The notes under the pieces: model-generated
Seen by the model: only the letters and a program-made list of their open reading frames with translations
What the model was told of the DNA's origin: nothing
The model's database searches: none
Position numbers and translations under genes: made by a program
Origin: Salvelinus alpinus
Lineage: Eukaryota; Chordata; Actinopteri; Salmoniformes; Salmonidae
Direction: 5' to 3'
Assembly (NCBI RefSeq): GCF_045679555.1
Contig: NC_092091.1
Coordinates: 17,073,072-17,137,071, forward strand
DNA length: 64,000 nt
Shown: piece by piece, positions 20,901 to 33,178 of the stretch
How positions within the stretch are numbered: position 1 is the first letter of the stretch
Layout of the letters: the number at the start of each line of letters is the position of its first letter

Positions 20901-21044
20901 GTTGGTTAGCTTCTCAAAACGGCCGTGTGGTTGGACAGAAAATGGCTGCGAAGGAACCAGTCCCAGCTCGAAGCTCTGTGTCCCAAAAACACTATCTTAC
21001 TTTGCCGCTAGGGGAGCAATGTTATCAAATCATGGTTCATTTGT

Positions 21045-21950
21045 CACGTGCGCCGAATACAACAGGTGTAGGTAGACCTTAGTGAAATGCTTACTTACAG
21101 GCTCCCACCAAGAGTGCAGAAAAATGTATTAGGTGAACAATAGGTAAGTAAAGAAATAAAAACAGTAGAAAGACAGTGAAAAACAGTAGCGAGGCTATAT
21201 ACAGTAGCGAGGCTACATACAGACACCGTCTAGTCAGGCTGATTGAGGTAGTATGTACATGTAGATATGGTTAAAGTGACTATGCATAAATGATGAACAG
21301 AGAGTAGCAGTAGCGAGTGGCGGGACACAATGCAGATAGCCCGGTTAGCCAATGTGCGGGAGCACTGGTTGGTCAGGCCAGGCCAATTGAGGTAGTATGT
21401 ACATTAATGTATAGTTCGTGACTATGAATATATGATAAACAGAGTAGCAGCGTTTTTTTGGGGGGGGGCACACAATGCAAATAGTCCGGGTAGCCATTTG
21501 ATTGCCTGTTCAGGAGTCTTATGGCTTGGGGGTAAAAACTGTTGAGAATCCTTTTGGTCTTAGACTTGGCACTCCGGTACCGCTTGCCATGCGGTAGTAG
21601 AGAGAGCAGTCTATGACTGGGGTGGCTGGGGTCAATTTTTAGGGCCTTCCTCTGACACCGCCTAGTGTAGAGGTCCTGCATGGCAGACAGCTTAGCCCCA
21701 GTGATGTGCTGGGCCGTACGCACTACCCTCTGTAGTGCCTTGCAGTCGGAGGCCGAGCAATTGCCGTACCAGGCAGTGATGCAACCAGTCAGGATGCTCT
21801 CGATGTTGCAGCTGTAGAACCTTTTGAGGATCTCAGGACCCATGCCAAATCTTTTTAGTTTCCTACGGGGGAATATGCTTTGTCGTGCCCTCTTCACGAC
21901 TGTCTTGGTGTGTTTGGACCATTCTAGTTTGTTGGTGACAATAGAGTACT
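21045..21950 (-). mobile_element. LINE 3' fragment, minus orientation (RSg-1-like)
   Basis: The minus strand encodes the end of a non-LTR reverse-transcriptase ORF (21897-21373: [60 protein letters not shown]), with a frame change after RLLNRQ. The terminal tail at 21045-21100 matches the family tail at 39220-39290. It lies between nfyb and slc41a2 and is 5'-truncated, as is usual for LINEs. Confidence 0.8.
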
Positions 21951-22088
21951 GTCAACACTTGTACCTGAAAGGTAGACTACTCAGACAGATGCACCTGCAA
22001 GAGGCAGAAACAACTATTGTATGTTAAACTATATGCAGGAGCGAGGAAATTACCTATTAAATATCAACAAAATGAAATCCTATTTTTC

Positions 22089-22094
22089 TTTATT
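22089..22094 (-). other. slc41a2: candidate slc41a2 poly(A) signal
   Basis: AATAAA on the minus strand about 590 bases beyond the slc41a2 stop codon. No closer canonical hexamer was noticed, but other sites are possible. Assignment to this gene is by position only. Confidence 0.35.
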
Positions 22095-22683
22095 AGACAG
22101 GTTGGACCCGTTCTCAACTCTCACAAAACAATGTAATAACATACAAGAGTCACACAATAAGTAAGTAACACTGCAATATTATTGATTCACATTGTGAAAA
22201 CTCACCTATGTATGTAGCTTAAAGGGAAATTATATTCTATAACAGACATTTTAGAAAACATGTATATTACATATTATGTTACAATTAAAATGCTGCCTGC
22301 CCACAATACTGAACCAAATGTACATCACCCTCATTTTCGTTGGCACAGAATTTCTTGACGCAATATCCAAAATGCCTATTGAAGTACCTCAGCTGGTGAG
22401 GAAATTCAGCAGAAAAAATCCAAACCTGTTGGACACAGGAACCAATCACAGGAACCTATGAGAAAGAAACCCTGAAATTAAAATAATTCTGCTGCCAGAT
22501 TTTAGTAGAGCCACCTGCATTTTCCTAAGGCCTTGCGTTCTCAGGCCTTGCTTGAATGCATCCAACCTTACTTTAAAACAAATCACAGATCCAATAGGGC
22601 TGGATTGGTGAAAGCAGTTGAAATGTCTGCTTTCACCCAGGCAGAATGAAAGGAGAATGGGAGAATATGAAGCACCCAGGGTG

Positions 22684-25600
22684 TCAGTCTCCAGTGGGAA
22701 CTTTCTCCCCTACGAGCCAGAGCAGGAAGAAGGCCAGAACCAGGAGGGCTGTGCCCAATAGATCTGCCAGAGCAGTGAGGTAGGGGATGGAGTAACTGTC
22801 AGGGTCTTTGCCCGTCCGCCACAGACAAGGGATCATCCAGTCAGCAATACATAGCAGTGTGAAGACCTAACAGAAGGGAGAGAGAAAGATTCAGCCCTTT
22901 ATTATGAACTGGGTGGTTCGAGCCCTGAATGCTGATTGGCTGTCAGTAGTGGTATATCAGATCAAAACCATGGTTATGACAAAATATTTATTTTTACTGC
23001 TCTAATTACGTTGGTAACCAGTTTATAACAGCAATAAGGCACCTCGGGGGTTTGTGATATATGGCCAATATACCACTGCCAAAGGCTGTGTCCAGGCACT
23101 CCGTATCACGTTGTGCGTAAGAACAGCCTTTAGTTGTGGTATATTGGCCCTATACCACACCCCCATGGCCTTTATTGTTTAATTATAGTATCAGTGTTAA
23201 TGAAGGAGCAGAGGAGAAAGAATCCACGTATGACTACTGAGACACAGACATTGACCTAACTGATCATCTCTCTTGCTTCCTGATTTACCTGTAGGAGGGC
23301 TACAGCTAGGAAGAAGGTGATGAAGACAGGTGTGGGAGAGGTGCTGCCCTTCATCAAGTGGATTGTGTACAGGAAGATCAGGTGACCCGGTACGACCAAC
23401 AGGAGCAGCACCTGGGCAGAGCGATGATTGGCTCCTGTCAGAGGTAGATATGGTTAACTGACAGATAGAATACACCTGACAACAGAACATTTCATTCCTT
23501 TTGTGTTCACAGGTATGTTAAAGGGACTGGTCATGTGCATGAGCCTGTCTACATGTGTGTGTCATTACCTGAGCCACAGAAGGTCCTGCATGGGTTGTAG
23601 CAGCTCCTGCGATCCTCAGACACCTGCCTCGGTGGGCAGTGGTGGTACAGATCAGTGGCTATACGACTGGACTGGATGGCAACCAGGTTCCCCCCAATAC
23701 CTAGATTGAGATGAAGAATACACAATGATCATACATTTGGAGAGATCTTGTGACTTACCATTTTCTTGAAGGTTCCTAAATGTAAGCTTCTAAAAATCCA
23801 GATCCTTGTCTCACCATTCATAACTGGCGTGTAGACTATTATTCCCACCATGTTCGGGTCAGATACAGTTGTGTCCAAGATGAGTCCTCCGATACTAGAG
23901 AAAAATACTTATTAAAGGATGGTATTTCCATTTGAATGCTGTGACTGGACTTCAGGGGCACGGAACAGGGAAGCAGACCTGCTGATGACCATGGCAGTGA
24001 TGATTGGTTCCCAGCCTGTGTAGAGTAGAATGCGACTTGCTGGGTTTCTGGAGGAGACGACCACCCACAGAGGGGTCAGTCCGAGGAAGAACAGACACAC
24101 CAGGTACGACACATAGGGATACAACTCTGTGTGGAGACAGGGAAAGGAGCAGACACACACTAGCTAAACAAATACAGTTGATAGCTGAGTCAGAGCTGTA
24201 AATGTACCTATGACATTCCAGTAAATGGGCCCAGACTGTCCCCTAGTGGCCTAAAGCTAAACCTCTTGATTTATACCGATGCATTCGTAGAGCCCCTGGC
24301 TCAGGCAGGCCAGGATGGCCAGGGTGATGAGGTCACCAAAGCTGGCAGCGATGGGCGTGGCCACGTTGTCTGGGTTGATGCCAATCCTCTTGGAGCCGAT
24401 GATCACTCCCACCATGATGATCCCTGGGAGAAAACACAGTCGAGTCAGATTCAGGCTACTGTTCAGAGTTGCACAACTCTCCAACCAAGGTGCATGAATT
24501 GAGCAGCCAAGAGTTGCACAGATGAAAGCAATGTGGTGACAGCTGGGAGAAGCGTCAAACTGGGGGAAGGGACAAGGGACTGTAATGGCCTACAGTGGTA
24601 TTTTTCACTTCCGCTTTTATCAAGTGGTAAATGCAAATCAAGTATCTGTAAAACACAGATGGTCAAGTTGAATTAGTTGATACATATTTACATTCCAAGG
24701 CAGATAAAATAGCATGTTATTCTGTGGACCGATCAGTACCCATCATTCCAATGAAAATAAACCACATGAATAATTCATTTGGGTGACCTAGCTACATCAC
24801 AAACTCTGCCTTACAGAGTCAGGTCTGCCTTTCAGATCCCAAGCATGAGTTTTATTTCAGTCATAACAAAATGGTTTTGCAACAAAAAGGTCTGATACGG
24901 AAGAAACCTACAATGTCAGTTGTAGCTAAGCTTCCTGGTCTCAGATGATTATATTCTGTACGTCTCAAATAGAAAGAGCATTCAGGCTTTTCCAGGAATA
25001 CAGCAGAAGTGTACTGTATTGCAATTAAGTTGGAGTAATGGTACATGTAAATGGATGAGTAAGAGAATGTGCCTCAGAGAGAGGTTATGGTAGTGTATGT
25101 AGAAAAAAATACTATAGTATACTATGGTCTAAATACTGTAGTATTACTATATTTATATACTATAGTGTTCACTGTACGGTTTTTGCAGACTTTACTGTAG
25201 TGTTCACTCTAGGACAGCAGGTAGCCTGGCGGTAAGGAGTGTTGGGCCACTTGCCCTTGAGAAAGGCAATTAACCCTAATTGCTCCAGGGTCGCCGTCAA
25301 TAATGGCTGATCGTCCGTGACCCCATTCTCTCAGGGGGAGTGAGATATGCAAAAAAAAAAAAAAACATTTCCATATTACACCTCACATCTGTACAGGTTA
25401 CCCACTTATACATACAGTGAAAAGTGAAGAGGGCACGACAAAACCTATTCCCCCTCAGGAGACTGAAAAGATTTGGCATGGGTCCTCAGATCCTCAAAAG
25501 GTTTTACAGCTGTACCATCGAGAGCATCCTGACGGGTTGCACCACTGCCTGGTATGGCAACTGCTCGGCCTCCGACCGCAAGGCACTACAGAGGGTAGTG

Positions 25601-28600
25601 CGTACGGCCCAGTACATCACCGGGGGCAAGCTTCCTGCCATCCAGGACCTCTATACCAGGCGGTGTCAGAGGAAGGCCCTAAATATTGTCAAAGACTCCA
25701 GCCACCCTAGTCATAGACTGTTATCTCTGCTACCGCATGGCAAGCGGTACCGGAGTGCCAAGTCTAGGTCCAAGAGGCTTCTAAACAGCTTCTACCCCCA
25801 AGCCATAAGACTCCTGAACAGCTAATCAAATGGCTACACAGACTATTTACATTGCCCCATCCCCTACGCTGATGCTACTCTGTTATTATCTATGCATAGC
25901 CACTTTAAAAATCTTACCTACATGTACATAAATACCTCGTCACCGGTGCCCCCGCACATTGACACATTGACTCTGTACCGGTACCTCCTGTATATAGCCC
26001 CGCTATTGTTATTTACTGCTGCTCTTTAATTATTTCTTATTCTTATCTCTTACTTTTTGGGGGGGATTTTCTTAACTGCATTGTTGGTTAATGGCTTGTA
26101 AGTAAGCATTTCACTGTATTCTGCCCATGTGACAAATACAATTTGATTTGAAACAGGACTATATATTATATAGTGTTTTTGCGGACATGACTGTAGTATA
26201 CTGTAGTATTTACTAGCGATTGCCATTAATTACGTATGTTCATTGCTGTTATTGCCTGTTATTATTTGCACCTTTTTGTCCTTTTAGATAAACCATACAA
26301 CGCCAACCAAGTCTCAATTCAAGACAAGTGTCTCATGTCTACAACTGTCAATCATTCCCTGCCATGTATCATCTCCATTACCTGAATCTAGAAAGACTTT
26401 TAAACTGAAATGCATCTCTGCCTCCACCTGCTCAGTAGATGGACATCACCATAACCCTCACTTAAACCTCAGTGTTTCCCTTGGGGACCCTTATTATGGG
26501 AGGACATGTAGGAAATGTAGTTAAGCACCCCATGGTCATGTTCAGGTGAGAGCTTTTTACTGTGAATGTCCTTTGTGTGTACAGGTTGTATGGTGTTGCT
26601 GGTGGTTTATTTCTGGGAGGAACCATTTTGTGACTATGTTGTCTTGAAGAAATGTTTGGGGTGTAGTCGATTGTTCTGAATGGTAAATGTTGACTTTGAC
26701 CATCAGTGAGTTTTTTCTTGAGTGACAATATTTATGATGTTCATTATGTAAGGCCACTGCAATAATGGCCTTTTATTTGAAGTAGCTTTGGAGTGGCGTT
26801 GCTGGTTTGAGGTACAGGCTGTTTATTTACAGCTGCACCATCGAGAGCATCCTGACGGGTTGCACCACTGCCTGGTATGGCAACTGCTCGGCCTCCGACC
26901 GCAAGGCACTACAGAGGGTAGTGCGTACGGCCCAGTACATCACCGGGGGCAAGCTTCCTGCCATCCAGGACCTCTATACCAGGCGGTGTCAGAGGAAGGC
27001 CCTAAAGATTGTCAAAGACTCCAGCCACCCTAGTCATAGACTGTTATCTCTGATAAGACCTGCCCTGGCAGCGGTAGGGCAGGCCTCCGATAAGGGGTCT
27101 GTCTAAGTAAAGTCATTTGTATTTCTAAAATATCTATTGTTTATGTAAATTCTGTGGTTAACTGTTCTTTATTTTGTACCATCAGAAGTACAGTATTGTT
27201 TGTCACTGTTTCTGGTAATCTTGTGAACTTGGTCAATTGAATCTGTGAAAGCACTCTAGTATTTCAGAAAGCTATCTAGTGGAAGTAACAGATCTATGAA
27301 GTCATTTTGGTGTACTCTTGTTAATGTGTGTTATTTATCTGTGTCAAACAAGCAAACCTAATCGTCAGCTTTACCAAACTTTGCTTGTTCTTTATCTGCC
27401 TCTGTAGTGTTTTCCTTTAATGGGTCTAGAACCTGTGTCTAACGTTTAGATGTTACAATTTCTCAGAACTTTTGCCCCAACTCAATAGGTGGCCTGTCAT
27501 GAACCTGTGTGTCTTATGTTCTGGTTGAGTTATTCCCCTAATTAAACAGTAACTGGGGTAGTCTTGTAGTTGTGCCATTTTAGATAATCCTAGTCGGCAG
27601 GTGTTGCTACAGTCATGTCTGCAAAAAAACACTACAGTGAATACTATAGTATATAAATATAACACTACTGTATTTAGACCATAGTATACTATAGTATTTT
27701 TTAATGTGGGTTAGCTGTAAATGTGTAATATGTTTGAACTAGGACGCCTTTTTTTGTATTATTCTCATCAAATTTCTAAATGCATTGTATCCACATTTGT
27801 GCTTATATTGTGTTTTAAAAAAGTCAAATAAAATAATCAATCAAGGGATACTACAGTGTGGAGTATAGTATTCTACAGTATACTAAAAAATTATATAGAA
27901 AGCACTACACAATCGAGGGCATGAACTCCCTAAGAACGCCAGCAAGTTCAAATCAAAACTGCATTGACAAAGCTAGCAGTAAAGCTAGCTAGCAGTCCAA
28001 TCGATCCAAAAAGTCTAAAGTAAGCACTATGTGATCGAGGGATACTACCGTGTGTAGTATAGTATACTACAAAAGTCTATAGTAAGCACTACATGATCGA
28101 GGGATACTACAGTCTACACAGTGTGGAGTATAGGATTCTACAAAGTATACTACAGTTTACTACAAAATGATATAGAATTCTGTAGTAAAATGTAGTCTTT
28201 TTTTATGTGGGCTACCCTATAATGAAGAGACTGTCGCCTCACACTAAGATGCTAGTGAAAAGGGCCTCTGCATGCATAATCCTGTGTAGGAGAATGAGAG
28301 GTGCAGTGGGGATAGACAGGAACGGATAGCTCATCCGTTCCTGTCAATACCTAGCTAGCTGTTTGAGCCGTGACTTAAAACCCATTGTGTGGGGGTACTG
28401 TAGGTGTGATGTGGGTTAAGGGTTTGGACAGGGCTCGTTGTTCTCCTTACCCTGCAGCAAGGAAGCAAGGAAGGCAGTAGTTACGCTGGCTGAGCAGAGG
28501 AGAGCAGCGTGGTTGAGAAGCATATCTCCCTCCAGTACCCAGCCCAAGACCACCGCTGCCAGGGCAGCCAGTAGACCCAGCACTGTGGCTTGCATCTGGA

Positions 28601-31600
28601 GAAAGAAAACACTCTTTGGACACTAGGCATTTGTTAAGGCTAAGAAGTACAAATAAAGGTTTAGGGGACATCTTTAAAGTAACTTTCCAGTGAAAATCTC
28701 ACTTTTAAAAGTTAATATTCTATTAACTCATACCCAACTAATGTTGTTGACTCATACTGTACTTGTATTTGTGGCCAAAGCATAAATTGGAGAAAAAACA
28801 CTTCAAAACCCCACCTCACACAGACCATTTAAAAAATGCTTGCCATTTCCTCATAGAGGATGATGACATCCTCCTGAGGACAAGCTGGCCAATCAGCGGT
28901 CTACTCACATGAATGACTGGTATACGCCCACACCATTCTGTTAGGGTACGCCCACACCATTCCAACACAGAAAAGCTTCTTTTTAACATAACTAACTAAC
29001 ATTTTTTTTAAGGAATACTTTCCACTCATATTGTAATTCATTATAGATCATATTTCATAGAAATCTGGAAACACTAGACAGTATCAGCCATAAAGTAAAT
29101 CACCTGTTTTAGTGCCAGGTTCCCAATAATCAAACTCCATTTCTCTCTGGCGGTCTCCATTTTCCCCACGTTCACCTGACAAGGACAAAATCATAAATGT
29201 TATCTTTTCAGTGTAAAAATCCCCTACTTAGTCTTGACCAAAGCATCAACATATCTGTGTCATGACTATGACCATTTATTAGGCCTGACAGCTAGGACAG
29301 GCCTATTGAAAAGCAAGCTTCCTGGAAGCCTGTGTTTCAGACATAAAGAAGCGGATGGCGGAAAATATTTACTTTTAAACTCAGGCAAAACAGAGATGCT
29401 AGTTCTAGGTCCCAAGAAACAAAGAGATCTGCTGAATCTCAATGGTTGTGCAGTCGTCGCAAATAAAACTGTAAAGGACCTCGGTGTTACTCTGGACCCT
29501 GATCTCTCTTTTGACCAATATATAAAAAATATTTTTAGAGCAGATTTTTTCCATCTTTGTAACATTGCAAAAATCGGAATTATGCAGAAAAGCTAATTCA
29601 TGCTTTTGTCACTTCAAGATTAGACTACTGTCACGGTCGTCTAAACAGGAGACCAAGGCGCAGCGTGGTAAGCGTACATTCTTATTTAATCAAAGAAAGA
29701 ATACTGAGCAAACTATGCAAAACAACAAAACGAACCGTAAAGTAAATATGAGTAGTGCAGACTGGCAACTAAACATAGAATAAGAACCCACAAACTACCC
29801 AAGGCTACCTAAATATGGTTCCCAATCAGAGACAACGATAAACAGCTGCCTCTGATTGAGAACCAATCTAGGCAACCATAGACATATAAACACCTAGACT
29901 TCCAAAAACCCCTAGACAATACAAAAACTAAACAAACCACCCTCGTCACACCCTGACCTAACCAAAATAATAAAGAAAACAAAGATAACTAAGGTCAAGG
30001 CGTGACAATTACTGAAATGCTCTACTCTCCGGCTACCCAGATAAGGCACTATTAAACTTCAGCTAGTTTTAAATACGGCTGCTAGAGTCTTGACTAAAAT
30101 CACAAATCTGATCATATTACTCCAATGGTAGTCTCTCTACAGTGGCTTTGTGTTAAGGCTAGGGCTGATTTCAAGGTTTTACTGCTAATCTACAAAGCAT
30201 TACTGTCACGTGTGCTCCCTCTCCGGCCTCTAGGTCACCAGGCTGCTTGTTATGGCGCTCACCTGTCACCATCGTTACGTGCACCTGTGCATCCTCAGAA
30301 TCACCTGGACTCCATCACCTCCCTGATTACCTTCCCTAATACTGTCACTCCCCTTGGTTCTTTCCTCATGTGTTATTAACTCTGTTTTCATGTTGGTGCA
30401 TTGTTTGTGTTACATGTTTCATTTATTTAAAACACTCACTCCCTGAACTTGCTTCCCGACTCTCAGCGCACTCGTTACAATTACATGGACTTGCTCCTAC
30501 CTATTTCTATGAGTTGGTCCTGCCGTACATACCTACACGTACGCTACGGTCACAAGACGCAGGCCTCCTTATTGTTCCTAGAACTTCAAAGCAAACAGCT
30601 GGAGGCTTTCTCCTATATAGCTACATTTTTATGGAATGGTCTGCCGATCCATGTAAGAGACATAGACTCGGTCTAAACCTTTAAGTCTTTACTGAAGACT
30701 CATCTCTTGAGTAGGTCCTATGATTGAGTTTAGTCTGGCCCAGGGGCGCGAAGGTGAATGGCAAGGCACTGGAGTGACGAACCAACCTCGTTTTCTATGC
30801 CTTGCCGGCTACCCTCTCTCCACTGGGATTCTCTGCCACTGACCCTGTTATAGGGCCTGAATCATTGGCTTGTTTGCGCTCTCCAATGCCATCCCTAGGA
30901 CGGGTGCATCACATCATGCCAGGCTTTTTTCGCTATACTTGACTTGAGTGGGTTGTCCCTGACGTGATCTTCCTGTCCGGTTTTGCGCACCCCTTGGACT
31001 CTTGTGGTGGGGGAGATCTTTGTGAGCTATACTCAGCCTCAGGGTCACTATCTATCTAAGGGTAGTCAGTTAGTGGTCTGTTGATATCCCTTTGGTGGCT
31101 GTGCTTTGGCAAAGTGGGTGAGGTTATATCCTGCCTGGTTGGCCCTGTCTGGGGTTAACTTTGAACAGGGCCACAGTGTCCCCCCCATCTCAGTTCCCAG
31201 TATTATGCTGCAATAGTTTATGTGCCGGGGAGCTAGGGTCAGTCTGTCCTATCTGGTGTAATTCTCCTGTCTTATCTGGTGTCCTGTGTGATTGTAGGTA
31301 TGCTCACTCTAATTCTCTCTCTCTTTTTCTGACCCTGCTGGTCATCTATGAACGTTTGAACATCTTGAATAACGATCTGGCCTTAAAGGTCAAGTACACC
31401 TATCTCCACCTGGCACAGGCAGAAGAGGACTGGCCACCACTCAGAGCCTGGTTCCTCTCTAGGTTTCTTCCTTGGTTCCTGCCTTTCTAGGGAGTTTTTC
31501 CTAGCCACCATGCTTCTACACCTGCATTGCTTGCTCTTTGGAGTTTTGGCTGGGTTTCTGTATAAGCACTTTGTGAAAACTGCTGATATAAAAAGGGGTT

Positions 31601-32787
31601 TAAAAATAAATGTGATTGATCTTTCTCTCTCATCATAAACTTATTAACACCGATATTCATACTGTATGATTGATGAGTGGGAGAGCGTCAATTACTAGAG
31701 CGGGTCAGGCATTCTAGAATCAGAAGCAGAAAATGCTCTCATGCCAGTCAGCAGATTGTTAAGTCGTGGTCAAATGTCCAATAACACACCACACATCCTG
31801 TATGCACAATAGACGGTTAGGGAGGGTAGATTCAGAGTCATATATGCAGTATAGGTTGTAGTCAGATTAGTCCAGTCTTGTACTGCAGGGAGTTGTGCAG
31901 TGCTATTTTCTTCACAGGCGGGTGAGGACTTTCACACAGGGACAGAGAACTCACAATACAAGAGAGAAGCAATGTAAGGAATGGACTTCCCACTGTGTTG
32001 GTGTATGGATTAATTGTGTGTGTTTATGTGTGTACTCACTGCTGTTGAAAGTCTGGAGGCCAGGGTCATCTCTAGGTTTCCTTTCAGGCCCAGTAGAGCT
32101 GGCACCAGGATGAAGATCTCTGTGACTCTCTGGAACACCTCCCAATGCTGCCACAACAACACACAGTGGATTAATACACCAAAATATAATGCAATAGACT
32201 GACGCACGATGCAGTGGACACACCAACACCCGAAAAACTAGACAGACCAACACACAATGCCACAGAATCAACATACAGACACACAATACAATACATGAAC
32301 ATACCATGCAATAGACACACCAACACATAATGCAAGAATAGATAAACAAATAGAGAAACCGTGCAATTTATAAGTAACTCACCTGAACTACGTCCAGTAA
32401 CATCCCAGCTGACACCGTCCCCAGTCCAGCCAGTAGGAAGGGCACCAGTATCTGCAGAACCATGGACCTAACAGACTCACTGGGCATCTCTCTGACACCA
32501 TCCTGGGCACTACAATCCTCTGGGTCCTTCTCCATAACTTTCTCATTGACCTTGGAGCCAGGCATGTGTCCATTGGGGAAAAGTGGGTCTGTCTCGGTGT
32601 ATGGACAGAGTTCATTAAAGATGTTGCTGTTGGATGGGGACTGAGCTCTATTTGGGAGTCGATGGTGACCCCCTGGATGTTGTGCATCTGGGGCTGGGCA
32701 GGACCCATAGTGGTGCCTGTTGTGTTTTCCTGCACCCACGCTGTCACTCTGGGCCAGTTGGTCATCCTGTTGCCCAGTGTTGGCCAT
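22684..32787 (-). CDS. slc41a2: solute carrier family 41 member 2, magnesium transporter (complete)
   Basis: SLC41 proteins are eukaryotic MgtE-like divalent cation (mainly Mg2+) transporters with two homologous membrane halves. Ten coding exons in transcript order: 32383-32787, 32040-32147, 29104-29175, 28451-28595, 24277-24423, 23979-24126, 23815-23894, 23569-23700, 23289-23434, 22684-22866. They join in phase to 521 codons plus TGA. The start is supported by an in-frame TAG 14 codons upstream (32832-32830). The N-terminal ~105 residues are hydrophilic and poorly conserved. The first membrane half begins [19 protein letters not shown] and contains [12 protein letters not shown]; the second half contains [18 protein letters not shown] and [17 protein letters not shown]. 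The fit to SLC41A2 is better than to A1 or A3 ([23 protein letters not shown]), and the neighbour washc4 agrees. The acceptor at 23434 keeps the segment ANHRSAQ, which a shorter choice at 23411 would lose and put out of frame. The SLC41 family is certain; the paralogue is likely. Confidence 0.93.
22905..23185. mobile_element. short non-autonomous DNA element in slc41a2 intron
   Basis: Contains imperfect inverted halves (GGTATATCAG... and TGGTATATTGGCC... around TAACCAGTTTATAACAGC) of a type abundant in salmonids. Exact ends and class are not resolved. It lies between the last two slc41a2 coding exons. Confidence 0.55.
25213..25408 (+). mobile_element. tRNA-derived SINE
   Basis: Head CAGGTAGCCTGGCGGTAAGG, then CTTGAGAAAGGCAATTAACC and GATATGC followed by an A-run. 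The head resembles the tRNA-related part of other salmonid SINEs. A relative, split in two by a LINE, is at 54106-55030. Confidence 0.7.
25409..26152 (+). mobile_element. LINE 3' fragment (RSg-1-like), best-preserved copy
   Basis: An uninterrupted 133-codon frame (25424-25825: [71 protein letters not shown] then stop) is the C-terminus of the LINE reverse transcriptase ORF. The 3' UTR follows, ending GACAAATACAATTTGATTTG. The catalytic RT core is not included (5' truncation). Confidence 0.85.
26823..27051 (+). repeat. near-identical copy of an internal LINE segment
   Basis: About 228 bp that match 25507-25732 almost base for base (one difference is visible near the start and one near the end). 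Neither LINE end is included. It is therefore a local duplication or gene-conversion product rather than an ordinary 3'-anchored LINE insertion. Confidence 0.8.
27845..28215. repeat. array of CTATAGTATACTAC-type repeats
   Basis: GGGATACTACAG/CGTG blocks followed by GTGTGGAGTATAG or similar occur three times, and the stretch ends TTTTTTTATGTGGGCTACC. That terminus resembles the right end at about 27698-27715. Probably further copies of the same AT-rich element family. Confidence 0.55.
28220..28445. other. slc41a2 intronic sequence, nothing recognised
   Basis: Short unique stretch before the acceptor-proximal region of exon 28451-28595; no repeat or coding signal seen. Confidence 0.5.
28600..29100. 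other. slc41a2 intron, unclassified
   Basis: Includes a short direct repeat TACGCCCACACCATTC at about 28924 and 28948. No other feature. Confidence 0.5.
29629..30007. mobile_element. LTR-like insertion in the LINE (first)
   Basis: 379 bp beginning TGTCACGGTCGTC and ending GGTCAAGGCGTGACA, short inverted ends. The flanks actac and attac match at four of five positions. The LINE reads continuously if it is removed (GATTAGACTACTG to AAATGCTCTACTC). No coding sequence. Confidence 0.7.
30204..30479. mobile_element. LTR-like insertion in the LINE (second)
   Basis: 276 bp from TGTCACGTGTGCTCCC to GCACTCGTTACA with an identical 5-bp duplication attac at 30199-30203 and 30480-30484. TG...CA ends and the 5-bp duplication fit a solo LTR. 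Removing it restores LINE reading (AAAGCATTACATGGACTTG). Confidence 0.8.
31620..32030. other. slc41a2 intronic stretch, unclassified
   Basis: No recognised repeat or coding signal; ends in a TG-rich run (32010-32030) just beyond the donor of exon 32040-32147. Confidence 0.5.
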
Positions 32788-33178
32788 CAGAACAATGATG
32801 TGTCCTGAGGGAGTTAGACACTCCTTCTGCTACTCCGAAGAAAGGGTAAGTTGATATGACTGGGTCAAAGAAAACCAGCAGGAGGTAATTAGACAGTTAC
32901 AGTATATATCATCCTTGATATTGATGTTATCACTGAACACTCACGGTACTAGTCATAAACTGCTGGCAAAAAAATATATATTTTTTAAAACTTGTTGCTG
33001 TGTAAGAGGTGTGGCAAAGATAGGCTTAGTGTGTAATTTAACACACCTGTGACGCACAGACGCAGATAAATGACTAAGATACATGCCATCTCTACACGGG
33101 AGCATATAAGACAGACAAGCATACAAGAGAGTCGTGGCTATAGCACGGCAAATGCGTAACATCTGGTGCTTGTATGGT

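Larger units (their letters stand above)
25095..27715. mobile_element. AT-rich element with ~80-bp inverted arms, interrupted by SINE and LINE
   Basis: 25108-25190 is largely the reverse complement of 27617-27698 (AATACTATAGTATACTATGG at one end, CCATAGTATACTATAGTATT at the other). The right end finishes near TTTTTTAATGTGGGTTAGC. Between the arms lie a SINE and LINE (25213-26152) and a duplicated LINE piece (26823-27051). It sits in the slc41a2 intron 24423-28451. Family not named. Confidence 0.55.
29270..31612 (+). mobile_element. L2-type LINE, 5'-truncated, with two LTR-like insertions
   Basis: Coding remains: [20 protein letters not shown] and [20 protein letters not shown] (29380-29530), the late reverse-transcriptase part of L2/Maui-like elements. 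Then LLIYKALL and a C-terminal region (30480-30680, [11 protein letters not shown]...; [10 protein letters not shown]), and a long 3' UTR ending TAAAAATAAATGTGATTG. Insertions at 29629-30007 and 30204-30479 break it. It fills the slc41a2 intron between 29175 and 32040. Confidence 0.8.

Noticed and set aside
23289-23411. Acceptor at 23412-23413 for the slc41a2 exon
   Set aside because: Using it would put the next segment out of frame after the 23569-23700 exon; the acceptor at 23435-23436 restores frame and the conserved SAQVLLLL segment.
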